In this document: one piece after another, positions 1 to 5,221 of the stretch | Numbering within the stretch: position 1 is the first letter of the stretch | Layout of the letters: each line of letters opens with the position of its first letter | Source: Gammaproteobacteria bacterium | Lineage (GTDB): Bacteria; Pseudomonadota; Gammaproteobacteria; QOAV01 | Length of the DNA: 5,936 nucleotides | NCBI GenBank assembly: GCA_003972845.1 | Contig: QOAV01000176.1 | Span: 1-5,936 of the forward strand | Direction of reading: 5' to 3' | Position numbers and translations under genes: made by a program | Notes under the pieces: generated by a model | Told to the model about the DNA's origin: nothing | What the model saw: the letters and a program-made list of their open reading frames with translations, nothing else | Databases searched by the model: none

Positions 1-444
1 ATACATGTCGACGGGGTGTCCGGCCTGGTTTCGCAGGTGGCGAAATGCTGCAAACCATTGCCAGGCGAGCCGGTGAAAGGCTATATCACCCGCGGCAAGG
101 GAGTGACCATACACCGCGCTGCCTGTCCCAATCTGCTGCATTATCTGGAGCAATCTCCGGAGCGAGTGATCGATGTGGAATGGGGTGCGAAGCAGCAGGA
201 AAACTGGCCGGTGGATGTGCAGGTGACAGCGGTGGATCGTCCCGGGCTGCTGCGCGACATAACCGCATTGCTGGCGGATGAGAAAATCAATGTGATGAAT
301 GTGAAAAGTCAGTTACGCAGCAGGGACCAGTCGGCCCACATGCGCCTGACATTGGAATTGCCGGATATGGCCCAACTTGATCGGGTATTGAGCCAAATCG
401 GGCAGTTGCCCAATATTATTGATGTGCGTAGAGCCGGGAGTTGA
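1..444 (+). CDS. relA: RelA (p)ppGpp synthetase, C-terminal part (5'-truncated by window)
   Basis: This is the regulatory tail of the ribosome-associated ppGpp synthetase that triggers the stringent response. The frame is open from base 1, so the gene starts outside the window; 147 residues are visible. The first part is the zinc-finger/conserved-cysteine domain: AKCCKPLPG with the Cys pair at visible residues 16-17, then a GYITRGKG segment, then HRAAC with His38 and Cys42. The ACT domain follows from about residue 70 (DRPGLLRDITALLADEKINV), and the protein ends in DVRRAGS, close to the DARRLHGS end of E. coli RelA as I remember it. That ending and the ZFD wording favour RelA over SpoT. The hydrolase and synthetase domains are not visible, so catalytic competence cannot be judged. 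ybeD follows after 2 nt, which suggests co-transcription. Confidence 0.93.
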   Translation: MHVDGVSGLVSQVAKCCKPLPGEPVKGYITRGKGVTIHRAACPNLLHYLEQSPERVIDVEWGAKQQENWPVDVQVTAVDRPGLLRDITALLADEKINVMNVKSQLRSRDQSAHMRLTLELPDMAQLDRVLSQIGQLPNIIDVRRAGS

Positions 445-446
445 GC

Positions 447-716
447 ATGACCGAAAACAAGGACACCCTGATGGAGTTTCCCTGCGATTTCAACCTGAAG
501 GCTTTCGGAAAATGCGATGTGAGTTTCGAAGACCTGATCCGGGATATCGTCAACCGGCATGTGCCGGAGTTGCCCGCCGATGCTGTGACCATACGTCCCA
601 GCTCCAAAGGAAAATATCATGCCGCCACGGTGAAATTTACCGCCGACAGCCAGCGGCAGCTGGATGATCTGTACCGCGAACTGAGCGGCCACGACGACAT
701 CATCATGGTGCTGTAA
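447..716 (+). CDS. ybeD: YbeD / DUF493 family protein
   Basis: This is a small cytosolic protein of 89 aa, the usual family length (about 87 in E. coli). The whole chain matches YbeD: MEFPCDFNLKAFG near the start, a helix with VNRHVPEL, the family hallmark RPSSKGKYHA in the middle (PSSKGNYH in E. coli), and the end HDDIIMVL against IVRMVL. The family has a ferredoxin-like, ACT-like fold and is thought to be regulatory, but its biochemical role is not established. The ATG at 447 is chosen because GGGAG at 436-440 lies 6 nt upstream; a TTG at 441 in the same frame would overlap the relA stop and has a worse site. The gene is 2 nt after relA and 13 nt before the PqiA-like gene, so it is probably translationally coupled to relA. 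In E. coli ybeD lies between dacA and lipB, so this neighbourhood differs. Confidence 0.92.
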   Translation: MTENKDTLMEFPCDFNLKAFGKCDVSFEDLIRDIVNRHVPELPADAVTIRPSSKGKYHAATVKFTADSQRQLDDLYRELSGHDDIIMVL

Positions 717-729
717 AGGGTTTCCCGGT

Positions 730-1260
730 ATGCCTTCCCTGCGCCAGCATTTCCCCAAACGCATCTGGCTTTTGAATGGTCTGCTGCTGGCGGCGGCCGT
801 GACTTATGTGGTTGGCGTCACTGCGCCGATCATGACTCTGAAAAAACTGTTTTTCATTACCAATACTTTTTCCGTTGTCAGCGGCATACGCGCCTTGTTT
901 GAAGAAAAAGAATGGTTTCTTTTTTTCCTGATTACGCTGTTCAGCCTGGTGTTGCCGGTGCTGAAACTGGGGTTGCTGACGGTGATTGCCAATCTGCGCT
1001 ACTCCACGACCAGAAAGCTGGACCGCTGGCTGCGCCTGCTGGCGCACTATGGCAAATGGTCCATGCTGGACGTGATGATCGTGGCGATATTGTTCGTCAG
1101 CATCAAGCTGGGCGGGCTGGTGAGCCTGGAAGTGCACTACGGCATCTATGTGTTCGCCTGCTCGGTATTGCTGACCATGCTGGCTACCTGGCTGGCCGAG
1201 CATCTTGCTGAAAAGCGAAGTCTGTTACTCGATGCCGAAGATGAAACTGGCGAGTTGTAA
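730..1260 (+). CDS. Single-domain PqiA family inner-membrane protein
   Basis: This is a 176-aa integral membrane protein of the paraquat-inducible protein A family. Four hydrophobic helices are visible at roughly residues 12-34, 62-86, 109-130 and 136-158. Family motifs are TAPIMT at 31-36, LPVLKL at 75-80 and GKWSMLDV at 108-115 before the third helix. E. coli PqiA is about 417 aa with two such domains, so this is one half-unit. Known PqiA-type proteins act with MCE-domain partners (PqiB, YebT) in envelope lipid transport; no MCE gene is visible here, so that role is inference only. The ATG at 730 has AAGGG at 716-720, 9 nt upstream, overlapping the ybeD stop. The C-terminus is acidic and cytosolic-looking (DAEDETGEL). 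The last 36 nt overlap the opposite-strand ParA gene. An AT-rich inverted repeat lies in the coding region at 903-926. Confidence 0.88.
   Translation: MPSLRQHFPKRIWLLNGLLLAAAVTYVVGVTAPIMTLKKLFFITNTFSVVSGIRALFEEKEWFLFFLITLFSLVLPVLKLGLLTVIANLRYSTTRKLDRWLRLLAHYGKWSMLDVMIVAILFVSIKLGGLVSLEVHYGIYVFACSVLLTMLATWLAEHLAEKRSLLLDAEDETGEL
903..926 (+). repeat. AT-rich inverted repeat inside the PqiA-like gene
   Basis: Bases 903-912 pair with 917-926 over 10 bp, with one G-T pair at 904/925 and a 4-nt loop, TGGT. The 3' arm includes a T7 run at 920-926. It encodes Glu/Lys-rich then Phe-rich residues around EEKEWFLFF, so codon choice alone may produce it. On RNA it would be a weak, A-U-rich stem. It resembles a terminator in having a U tract, but the stem lacks the GC content expected. 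Confidence 0.3.
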
Positions 1261-1863
1261 TATCTCCCGGGAAGCCCTGGGATCGCCAATTTCAGCCACG
1301 CTTTTACCGACACGCGCCGCGTCGCGGTAGGATTTTCTGTCCTGAATCAATACTGGCGCTATGAGGATGCCGGGGTAGCTTTGTAAAGCCGCCACCGTAT
1401 CGCCAGCCTCGTTCAACGCCGGGTTGGCGGGCACCATGGACAGGATGGCATAGGTTTCCATGTCGCCGTTGACGCCCAGGGTTTCCACCCGCAGCTCATC
1501 CATGCGCTGCACCGTCCACAAATCCAGTTGCGAAGGCTTGATAGGCATGCAGAATACATCGGCAGTGCGCAACGCCGATTGCAGTTCCGCAGTATCGCCA
1601 CCGCCAGCGTCTATGACAATGTACTCGTGTTTATTGTTGTGTTTCCAGATTTGCCGGGAAATATCGCCGGATATTTGCACACAGGGTATCAGCGGGCGCA
1701 GGCTGTATTGCCAGCGTGTGTTGGCCCAGGTGGCAGATGATCCCTGCGGGTCGATATCCACCAGCAGAACATCCATATCCTGAGTGGCCAGAAAGGCCGC
1801 CAGATTGGTCGCCAGCGTAGTCTTGCCGGTTCCTCCTTTTTCCCCACCGAACAGGATAACCAT
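1225..1863 (-). CDS. ParA/Soj-type deviant Walker ATPase (orphan)
   Basis: This is a 212-aa ATPase of the ParA/MinD superfamily, which positions DNA or protein cargo through ATP-dependent dimerisation. The deviant Walker A KGGTGKTT is at residues 9-16, with signature Lys9 and P-loop Lys14. The Walker A' region LLVDIDPQGSSATW is at 33-46 with Asp38, and Walker B YIVIDAGGGD is at 81-90 with Asp85. The family's MPIKPSQLDLW segment is at about 106-116. There is no N-terminal DNA-binding domain, so it is the short form (ParA type Ib or orphan ParA/McdA-like). A C-terminal amphipathic membrane helix like MinD's is not obvious. No ParB-like partner gene is visible in this window. The ATG at 1863 is the only good start because an in-frame stop lies three codons upstream. 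The tail overlaps the PqiA-like gene by 36 nt, and the head faces the transglycosylase gene across 179 nt. Cargo is unknown. Confidence 0.88.
   Translation of the reverse strand: MVILFGGEKGGTGKTTLATNLAAFLATQDMDVLLVDIDPQGSSATWANTRWQYSLRPLIPCVQISGDISRQIWKHNNKHEYIVIDAGGGDTAELQSALRTADVFCMPIKPSQLDLWTVQRMDELRVETLGVNGDMETYAILSMVPANPALNEAGDTVAALQSYPGILIAPVLIQDRKSYRDAARVGKSVAEIGDPRASREILQLASFIFGIE
1265..1282. other. GC-rich hairpin just past the PqiA-like stop
   Basis: TCCCGGG at 1265-1271 pairs with CCTGGGA at 1276-1282, giving seven pairs, one of them G-T, around the 4-nt loop AAGC. It begins 5 nt after the PqiA-like stop codon. No T run follows on the plus strand, so it is not a classical intrinsic terminator. 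It could be a 3'-end stabiliser or a Rho-assisted end. On the minus strand it is simply codons near the C-terminus of the ParA gene, which may be the whole explanation. Confidence 0.3.
1659..1676. repeat. Perfect 7-bp inverted repeat within the ParA gene
   Basis: AAATATC at 1659-1665 and GATATTT at 1670-1676 are exact inverted repeats around GCCG. The surrounding minus-strand codons also carry an imperfect direct repeat encoding ISGDIS, so a small internal duplication may have made it. It does not resemble the known parS consensus. A binding-site role is possible but unsupported. Confidence 0.3.
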
Positions 1864-1948
1864 CGGTGATCAATACTCCTTGTGAATTGGTAAAACGCTG
1901 GCAAACTATCGGATTCACCAGCACCGGGCAAGTTGCCGCCAGATTTTC

Positions 1949-1954
1949 TATAAT
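1949..1954 (+). promoter_or_regulatory. Candidate -10 element TATAAT
   Basis: This is an exact sigma-70 -10 hexamer on the plus strand in the divergent spacer. No acceptable -35 lies 16-18 bp upstream (the bases near 1926-1931 are GGGCAA), and there is no TGn extension. If used, transcription would start near 1961, about 80 nt before the transglycosylase ATG and a few nt before the possible leader ORF at 1967. Confidence 0.3.
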
Positions 1955-1966
1955 CGCTGTCGTCAG

Positions 1967-2035
1967 ATGAAAAATATACTGTATGCTGAGAGTCAGCCTG
2001 TGCGGATTTGTTCCATTTCATACATAAAACAGTAG
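1967..2035 (+). CDS. Possible 22-codon upstream ORF (leader peptide candidate)
   Basis: A short open frame starts at ATG 1967 (MKNILYAESQ...) and stops with TAG at 2033-2035, 7 nt before the transglycosylase ATG. It is in a different frame from that gene. It has no clear Shine-Dalgarno sequence, and its start lies only about 6 nt after the likely start point of the TATAAT promoter, so translation would be near-leaderless. The stop-to-start spacing would allow translational coupling, which could matter because the downstream gene also lacks a good ribosome-binding site. A frame of this length can easily arise by chance. I do not recognise the peptide. Confidence 0.2.
   Translation: MKNILYAESQPVRICSISYIKQ
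1975..1980 (+). promoter_or_regulatory. Candidate -10 element TATACT
   Basis: This is a five-of-six match to the sigma-70 -10 hexamer, again without a recognisable -35. It would start transcription near 1987, giving a 5' leader of about 56 nt that begins within the GCTGA/TCAGC hairpin (1985-1997). It competes with the TATAAT at 1949-1954 as the transglycosylase promoter. Confidence 0.25.
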
Positions 2036-2042
2036 CCTGAAA

Positions 2043-4481
2043 ATGCGTATCATCCCGGTTTTGTTTTTGTTTCTGGTGAGCCTGTCCGCGTATGCGGAAT
2101 ACCTGCCGCGGCACCATAATGTGCAATGCGGCACGGATTTCCTGTGTCCGCCGGGCCTGCAACGGCGGGTGGATTTCTGGGCAGATGTGTTTTCCCTGCA
2201 CAATATCGACACAGCGGTTTTTCACGATCGCAAGGTGCCGGAGCGGGTGTATTCGGTGCTGCACCGCAAAGGCGCCTGCGGCGGACGCAGCACGCCTGCG
2301 GATATCAAGCGCGAACGATCCCGTCTGGCTGCTTTGTTGCAGTCCGTGGCGAAAAAAAAGGCCTCCGGCGGCGCCATGCAGGGCGAGGAAAAACGCATTG
2401 CCAGTCTGTTTGCCGGTGAGCGCGCCTCGGAAATACGCAAGGCGGCGGACCGCATTCGATGCCAGTCCGGCAATTCCAACCGCTTTCGTAAAGGCGTTCA
2501 GCGCTTTGGAGAGCATCAGTCCCGGGTGGCGCAGGCGCTGACGGAATTCGGCCTGCCCGATGGTGTGCAGTATCTGCCGTTTGTGGAGTCCTCCTACAAT
2601 CCCGAGGCCTATTCCCGCGTTGGTGCGGCTGGTCTTTGGCAACTGATGCCGGCTACCGCCCGTCATCTCGGCCTGGAAGTGAACCCGGTGCTGGATGAAC
2701 GTATGGATCCGGAGCTGGCGACCCTGGCCGCCATTCGCTATTTGCAGCACAGTTTTGAGGTGCTTGCTCCAGAAGCGCGCAAGATCAAACCTGACGTGAC
2801 CATAGCCGAAATCTTCCCGTTCGTTATCACTTCATACAATTACGGCCTCAACGGCATGCTGCGCGCCATGCGCGCGGTGGGAGTCGATTTCGTCAAGGTG
2901 CTGGAGAACTACAAAAGTGAGAGTTTTCAGGTGGCGGTGAAAAATTTTTACGCCAGTTTCCTGGCGGCGCGTCATGTGGCCACTCACGCGGATCAGTATT
3001 TTTCCGGTGTGTCGCAAAACAGGCCCAGGGATACCGCCCAGTTTGCCCTGAAACAGCCTTTGCGGGTGAGTACCGTGGTTTCGCATTTTGGCGTTTCGAA
3101 AGACAAGTTGAAAAAGCTGAACCCGGCGTTGACCAGCGGTGTGTGGAAGGGCCAGCACCTGATTCCCCGTGGCTATGTGCTGCGACTGCCGAAAAAGATG
3201 TTTGGATCCTGGGACAGCAAGATTGCCGCTTTGCAGGACAGCGCGGCGGACAAGCCCCCGCGCCGGTTGCAGCATTATCGCGTACGCAAAGGTGATTCGG
3301 CCTGCGGCATAGCGAACAGGTACAAGGTCAGCTGCCGGCAGTTGATAAAGGAAAACAGGCTGGGCAAGCGCGGCTTTATACGCATTGGTCAGATTCTGAC
3401 CATTCCCGGCGGCAGCATCATACTGAAAAAAACCATTGCTGACGCACGCCAGCGCATTTTCGGTGGCAAGGCTTTTTCCACCGACGCCATCATGGACCTG
3501 CCGGTGGAGGTCGTGCGCACGCCTGACCGGATCTACAAGGTGGCAAAAGGCGATACAGCGTGTGAGGTGGCGAAAAAATTCAGCATGTTGTGCGCTGATC
3601 TGGTACGCCAGAACAAGTTGGGAAAAGATAAAAAACTGGTGGCCGGGCAGACGGTGATTATTCCCGGCAAGGAAAAAAAAGTGGTGCAGTCGTCGTTATC
3701 GGTGGCGCGCAACAAGGCGCAGCCCGCTTCCCCGGATACCTCAACCAGCTCTGGTGAGAAACAACAGGAGCTTATGGTTTCGTTGTGGAAAGGGTTGGGT
3801 AAATCGCCAGACCGGCAGGCACAGAAACAAAATTTTAAACAGAAGCAGGGTGGTACGTCCCGGGGTGCAAAGTCCTTCGTGCTGGCGGAATTGCTGGCGA
3901 AAGAATCTCCGCCCGCGGAGAAAGCACCGGCTGGTTCAGATCGTGGCGAAGTATTTGTTTCCATGACGGCGGAGTCACCGGATGACCGGCAATCGGATTC
4001 CACGGCGCAGGAAGTGGCGCAGTCATTCGGTTCTACCGATCATTTTTACGTGACGAAAAAAGGTAAAGGTAAAAAGCTGCGCTGGGAGGTGCGGGTGCAG
4101 CCGGATGAAACTCTCGGGCATTACGCGGACTGGCTGGGAGGCGGCGTGTCCAGCCGCATACGACGCCTGAACGGCATCAAAAAGGGCCGGTTTGTGCGGC
4201 TTGGCCAGAAACTGAAGCTGCCGATCAGGGATGAGGCGCACAAGCGACAGTTCGAGGAAAAACGCATTGCCTATCATCGTGCGCTGCAATCACAGTTTTT
4301 CGAGCATTTCAGGGTGACCGGCAGCAAAGTGTATGTGCTGCAGCAAGGTGACTCAGGCGTCAGTATCGCTGACCGCAACAAGATTCCGCTGTGGCTGCTG
4401 CGGCGCTTCAACCCGGACATACTCCAACCGCGTCACAAGGTGGGAGAGAAAGTGGTGCTGCCGATTATCGAGGAACGTTGA
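2043..4481 (+). CDS. Secreted multi-LysM lytic transglycosylase (GH23, MltD-like)
   Basis: This 812-aa murein lytic transglycosylase should cleave peptidoglycan MurNAc-GlcNAc bonds in the periplasm. Residues 1-18 form a signal peptide ending in SAYA; there is no lipobox Cys, unlike the lipoprotein MltD of E. coli (about 450 aa). An N-terminal helical segment with FWADVFS and HDRKVPERVYSVL (45-73) precedes the GH23 core at about 145-320. The core shows catalytic Glu182 in FVESSYNPEAYS, GAAGLWQLMPATA (194-206) and TSYNYG (263-268). Two clear LysM repeats are at about 410-456 and 497-542, each with a Cys pair ten residues apart (421/431, 507/517). Weaker LysM-like units are at about 340-383, 683-728 and 763-808. 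Residues 545-665 are a Lys/Ser/Gln-rich linker. The ATG is chosen for the signal peptide; ribosome-binding sequence is weak. The 3' end overlaps the OsmC gene by 17 nt. The family is certain; calling it MltD would go too far. Confidence 0.92.
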   Translation: MRIIPVLFLFLVSLSAYAEYLPRHHNVQCGTDFLCPPGLQRRVDFWADVFSLHNIDTAVFHDRKVPERVYSVLHRKGACGGRSTPADIKRERSRLAALLQSVAKKKASGGAMQGEEKRIASLFAGERASEIRKAADRIRCQSGNSNRFRKGVQRFGEHQSRVAQALTEFGLPDGVQYLPFVESSYNPEAYSRVGAAGLWQLMPATARHLGLEVNPVLDERMDPELATLAAIRYLQHSFEVLAPEARKIKPDVTIAEIFPFVITSYNYGLNGMLRAMRAVGVDFVKVLENYKSESFQVAVKNFYASFLAARHVATHADQYFSGVSQNRPRDTAQFALKQPLRVSTVVSHFGVSKDKLKKLNPALTSGVWKGQHLIPRGYVLRLPKKMFGSWDSKIAALQDSAADKPPRRLQHYRVRKGDSACGIANRYKVSCRQLIKENRLGKRGFIRIGQILTIPGGSIILKKTIADARQRIFGGKAFSTDAIMDLPVEVVRTPDRIYKVAKGDTACEVAKKFSMLCADLVRQNKLGKDKKLVAGQTVIIPGKEKKVVQSSLSVARNKAQPASPDTSTSSGEKQQELMVSLWKGLGKSPDRQAQKQNFKQKQGGTSRGAKSFVLAELLAKESPPAEKAPAGSDRGEVFVSMTAESPDDRQSDSTAQEVAQSFGSTDHFYVTKKGKGKKLRWEVRVQPDETLGHYADWLGGGVSSRIRRLNGIKKGRFVRLGQKLKLPIRDEAHKRQFEEKRIAYHRALQSQFFEHFRVTGSKVYVLQQGDSGVSIADRNKIPLWLLRRFNPDILQPRHKVGEKVVLPIIEER

Positions 4482-4848
4482 ACACCTTGGTCTCAATCTC
4501 GACGCAATCATGGATGGTATTGTGGATGGTGCAATGGTGGGCAACACGCTGCGCAGCCTTGATGCGTGAATCCGGCAGTTGCTCCCAGAAAATGTCCATC
4601 ACGATCTTTTCATAGCGCGTTGGATTTTCCGCAAATTGCCATGTCAGCTTCATGCGGATGTTTTCCGGGTCGATGTCCTGACGGTCGCCATATACGGCCA
4701 GGGTGGCGTAGGTGCAGCGTCCCAGGGACGCCACGAACATGGCAAGAGCGCTGAAATACAGAGCCGGGCTTTTGCTGGTAATATCCAGCTCTTCTTCTTC
4801 AAATCGCGACAGTTCCAGTTGCCTGTCGCCGGATAGTTTTATTTTCAT
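4465..4848 (-). CDS. OsmC/Ohr family protein
   Basis: This 127-aa cytosolic protein belongs to the OsmC/Ohr superfamily, whose typical members reduce organic hydroperoxides with a Cys pair recycled by lipoyl or other thiols. The two family cysteines are in place: Cys45 in SLGRCTY, after the SPALYFSALAMFVAS helix, and Cys106 in HHCTIHNTI. An additional Cys115 follows. The middle carries the expected beta strands (IRMKLTWQF, YEKIVMDIFW). The N-terminus is short for the family (usual length about 135-145 aa), so full peroxidase activity is not assured; a YhfA-like member of unknown role is also possible. The frame is open up to 4941, but the extra 31 residues are antisense to conserved ygdD codons and do not look like OsmC, so ATG 4848 is preferred. 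A Shine-Dalgarno sequence is poor; GAAGG lies 17 nt upstream. The start codon overlaps that of ygdD. Confidence 0.83.
   Translation of the reverse strand: MKIKLSGDRQLELSRFEEEELDITSKSPALYFSALAMFVASLGRCTYATLAVYGDRQDIDPENIRMKLTWQFAENPTRYEKIVMDIFWEQLPDSRIKAAQRVAHHCTIHNTIHDCVEIETKVFNVPR
4774..4789. repeat. Inverted repeat GCTGG-N6-CCAGC upstream of ygdD
   Basis: Two perfect 5-bp arms flank TAATAT, 58 nt before the ygdD start and inside the OsmC coding sequence. Spacing and symmetry suit a dimeric regulator site, and ygdD needs a promoter somewhere here. The same bases encode ELDITSK-region codons of OsmC, so chance is a real alternative. It does not match a regulator motif I know. Confidence 0.2.
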
Positions 4849-5221
4849 GAATAAATCGAGTTTGACCTTCGGGACGTTGTTTGCATTTCTGGCTGTGGCG
4901 CTGGGCGCATTTGGCGCCCATGGCCTGAAAACCATGCTCACACCGCAGGCGCTGGCGGTGTGGCATACTGCGGTACAGTACCAGATGTTTCACGCGCTGG
5001 CTTTACTGATCATTGGCTTGCTGGCACGGTTTCTGCCCGATGCCAGAATGCTGGTCTGGGCCGTCCGTTCGATGATTATTGGTGTTGTCCTGTTTTCCGG
5101 CAGCCTGTATGTGCTGGCCCTGACCGGTATTGGCAAGCTGGGCATGATCACGCCATTTGGCGGCATCGCCTTTCTGCTCGGCTGGTTGTTCCTGCTGGTG
5201 GCCGTGTGGAACGCGGAATAG
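4847..5221 (+). CDS. ygdD: YgdD / DUF423 family membrane protein
   Basis: This is a small inner-membrane protein of 124 aa, near the family's usual length of 120-130. Four hydrophobic helices lie at roughly residues 6-26, 46-62, 68-92 and 100-121. Conserved family stretches are visible: ALGAFGAHGL (18-27), YQMFHALALL (45-54), FSGSLYVLAL (83-92) and ITPFGGIAFLLGW (101-113). These line up with E. coli YgdD (GAFGAH, YQAFHTLA, LFSGSLYCLAL, VTPVGGVSFLAGW) as I remember it. The biochemical function of the family is not established. ATG 4847 gives the expected N-terminus; the frame continues upstream to 4712, but that part is antisense to OsmC and Ser-rich, not family-like. No good ribosome-binding site precedes it. 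Its start shares the CATG with the OsmC gene, so its promoter must lie within OsmC coding sequence. Confidence 0.9.
   Translation: MNKSSLTFGTLFAFLAVALGAFGAHGLKTMLTPQALAVWHTAVQYQMFHALALLIIGLLARFLPDARMLVWAVRSMIIGVVLFSGSLYVLALTGIGKLGMITPFGGIAFLLGWLFLLVAVWNAE

Larger units (their letters stand above)
1864..2042. promoter_or_regulatory. Divergent spacer between ParA and transglycosylase genes
   Basis: This 179-nt stretch is the only real intergenic region and must carry the promoters of both divergent genes. On the minus side, AAGGAG (plus-strand CTCCTT, 1876-1881) lies 12 nt before the ParA ATG; the spacing is long, but the start is forced by an upstream in-frame stop. A weak minus-strand promoter could be built from TTGCCC (plus-strand GGGCAA, 1926-1931) and a poor -10 near 1903-1910. 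On the plus side there are two -10-like hexamers (1949-1954 and 1975-1980), a short GCTGA/TCAGC hairpin at 1985-1997 and a possible short ORF. No strong Shine-Dalgarno sequence precedes the transglycosylase ATG at 2043. Confidence 0.5.

Noticed and set aside
703..1203. A 166-codon minus-strand frame opposite the PqiA-like gene
   Set aside because: It is Gln/His-rich low-complexity translation typical of the complement of hydrophobic codons; the plus-strand membrane protein explains the region.
1979..1996. A LexA-like box (CTGTATGCTGAGAGTCAG)
   Set aside because: The CTG and CAG ends are 12 nt apart instead of the required 10, and the second half does not match.
1689..2750. A 353-codon minus-strand open frame running from the ParA gene through the spacer into the transglycosylase gene
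   Set aside because: It is antisense to a clear signal peptide, the catalytic domain and ParA codons. Its composition (His/Arg/Gln-rich) is that of a shadow frame, and no family pattern is visible.
2861..2875. GCGCGC-CAT-GCGCGC perfect inverted repeat in the transglycosylase gene
   Set aside because: It is explained by codons for the repeated Arg-Ala-Met-Arg-Ala stretch in the conserved catalytic domain.
4548..4557. GCTGCGCAGC palindrome in the OsmC gene
   Set aside because: It is a 10-bp palindrome inside codons, with no partner sites or T run, and is likely chance in a GC-rich gene.
4712..4846. A 45-residue N-terminal extension of ygdD
   Set aside because: The extension is Ser/Arg-rich, antisense to conserved OsmC codons and absent from the known family N-terminus, which begins just before the first helix.
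4849..4941. A 31-residue N-terminal extension of the OsmC protein
   Set aside because: It is antisense to the conserved GAFGAH region of ygdD and does not resemble an OsmC N-terminus.
5194..5201. A GCTGGTGG octamer (E. coli Chi)
   Set aside because: A single occurrence in Leu/Val-rich coding sequence is expected by chance, and the host is not shown to use the E. coli Chi.
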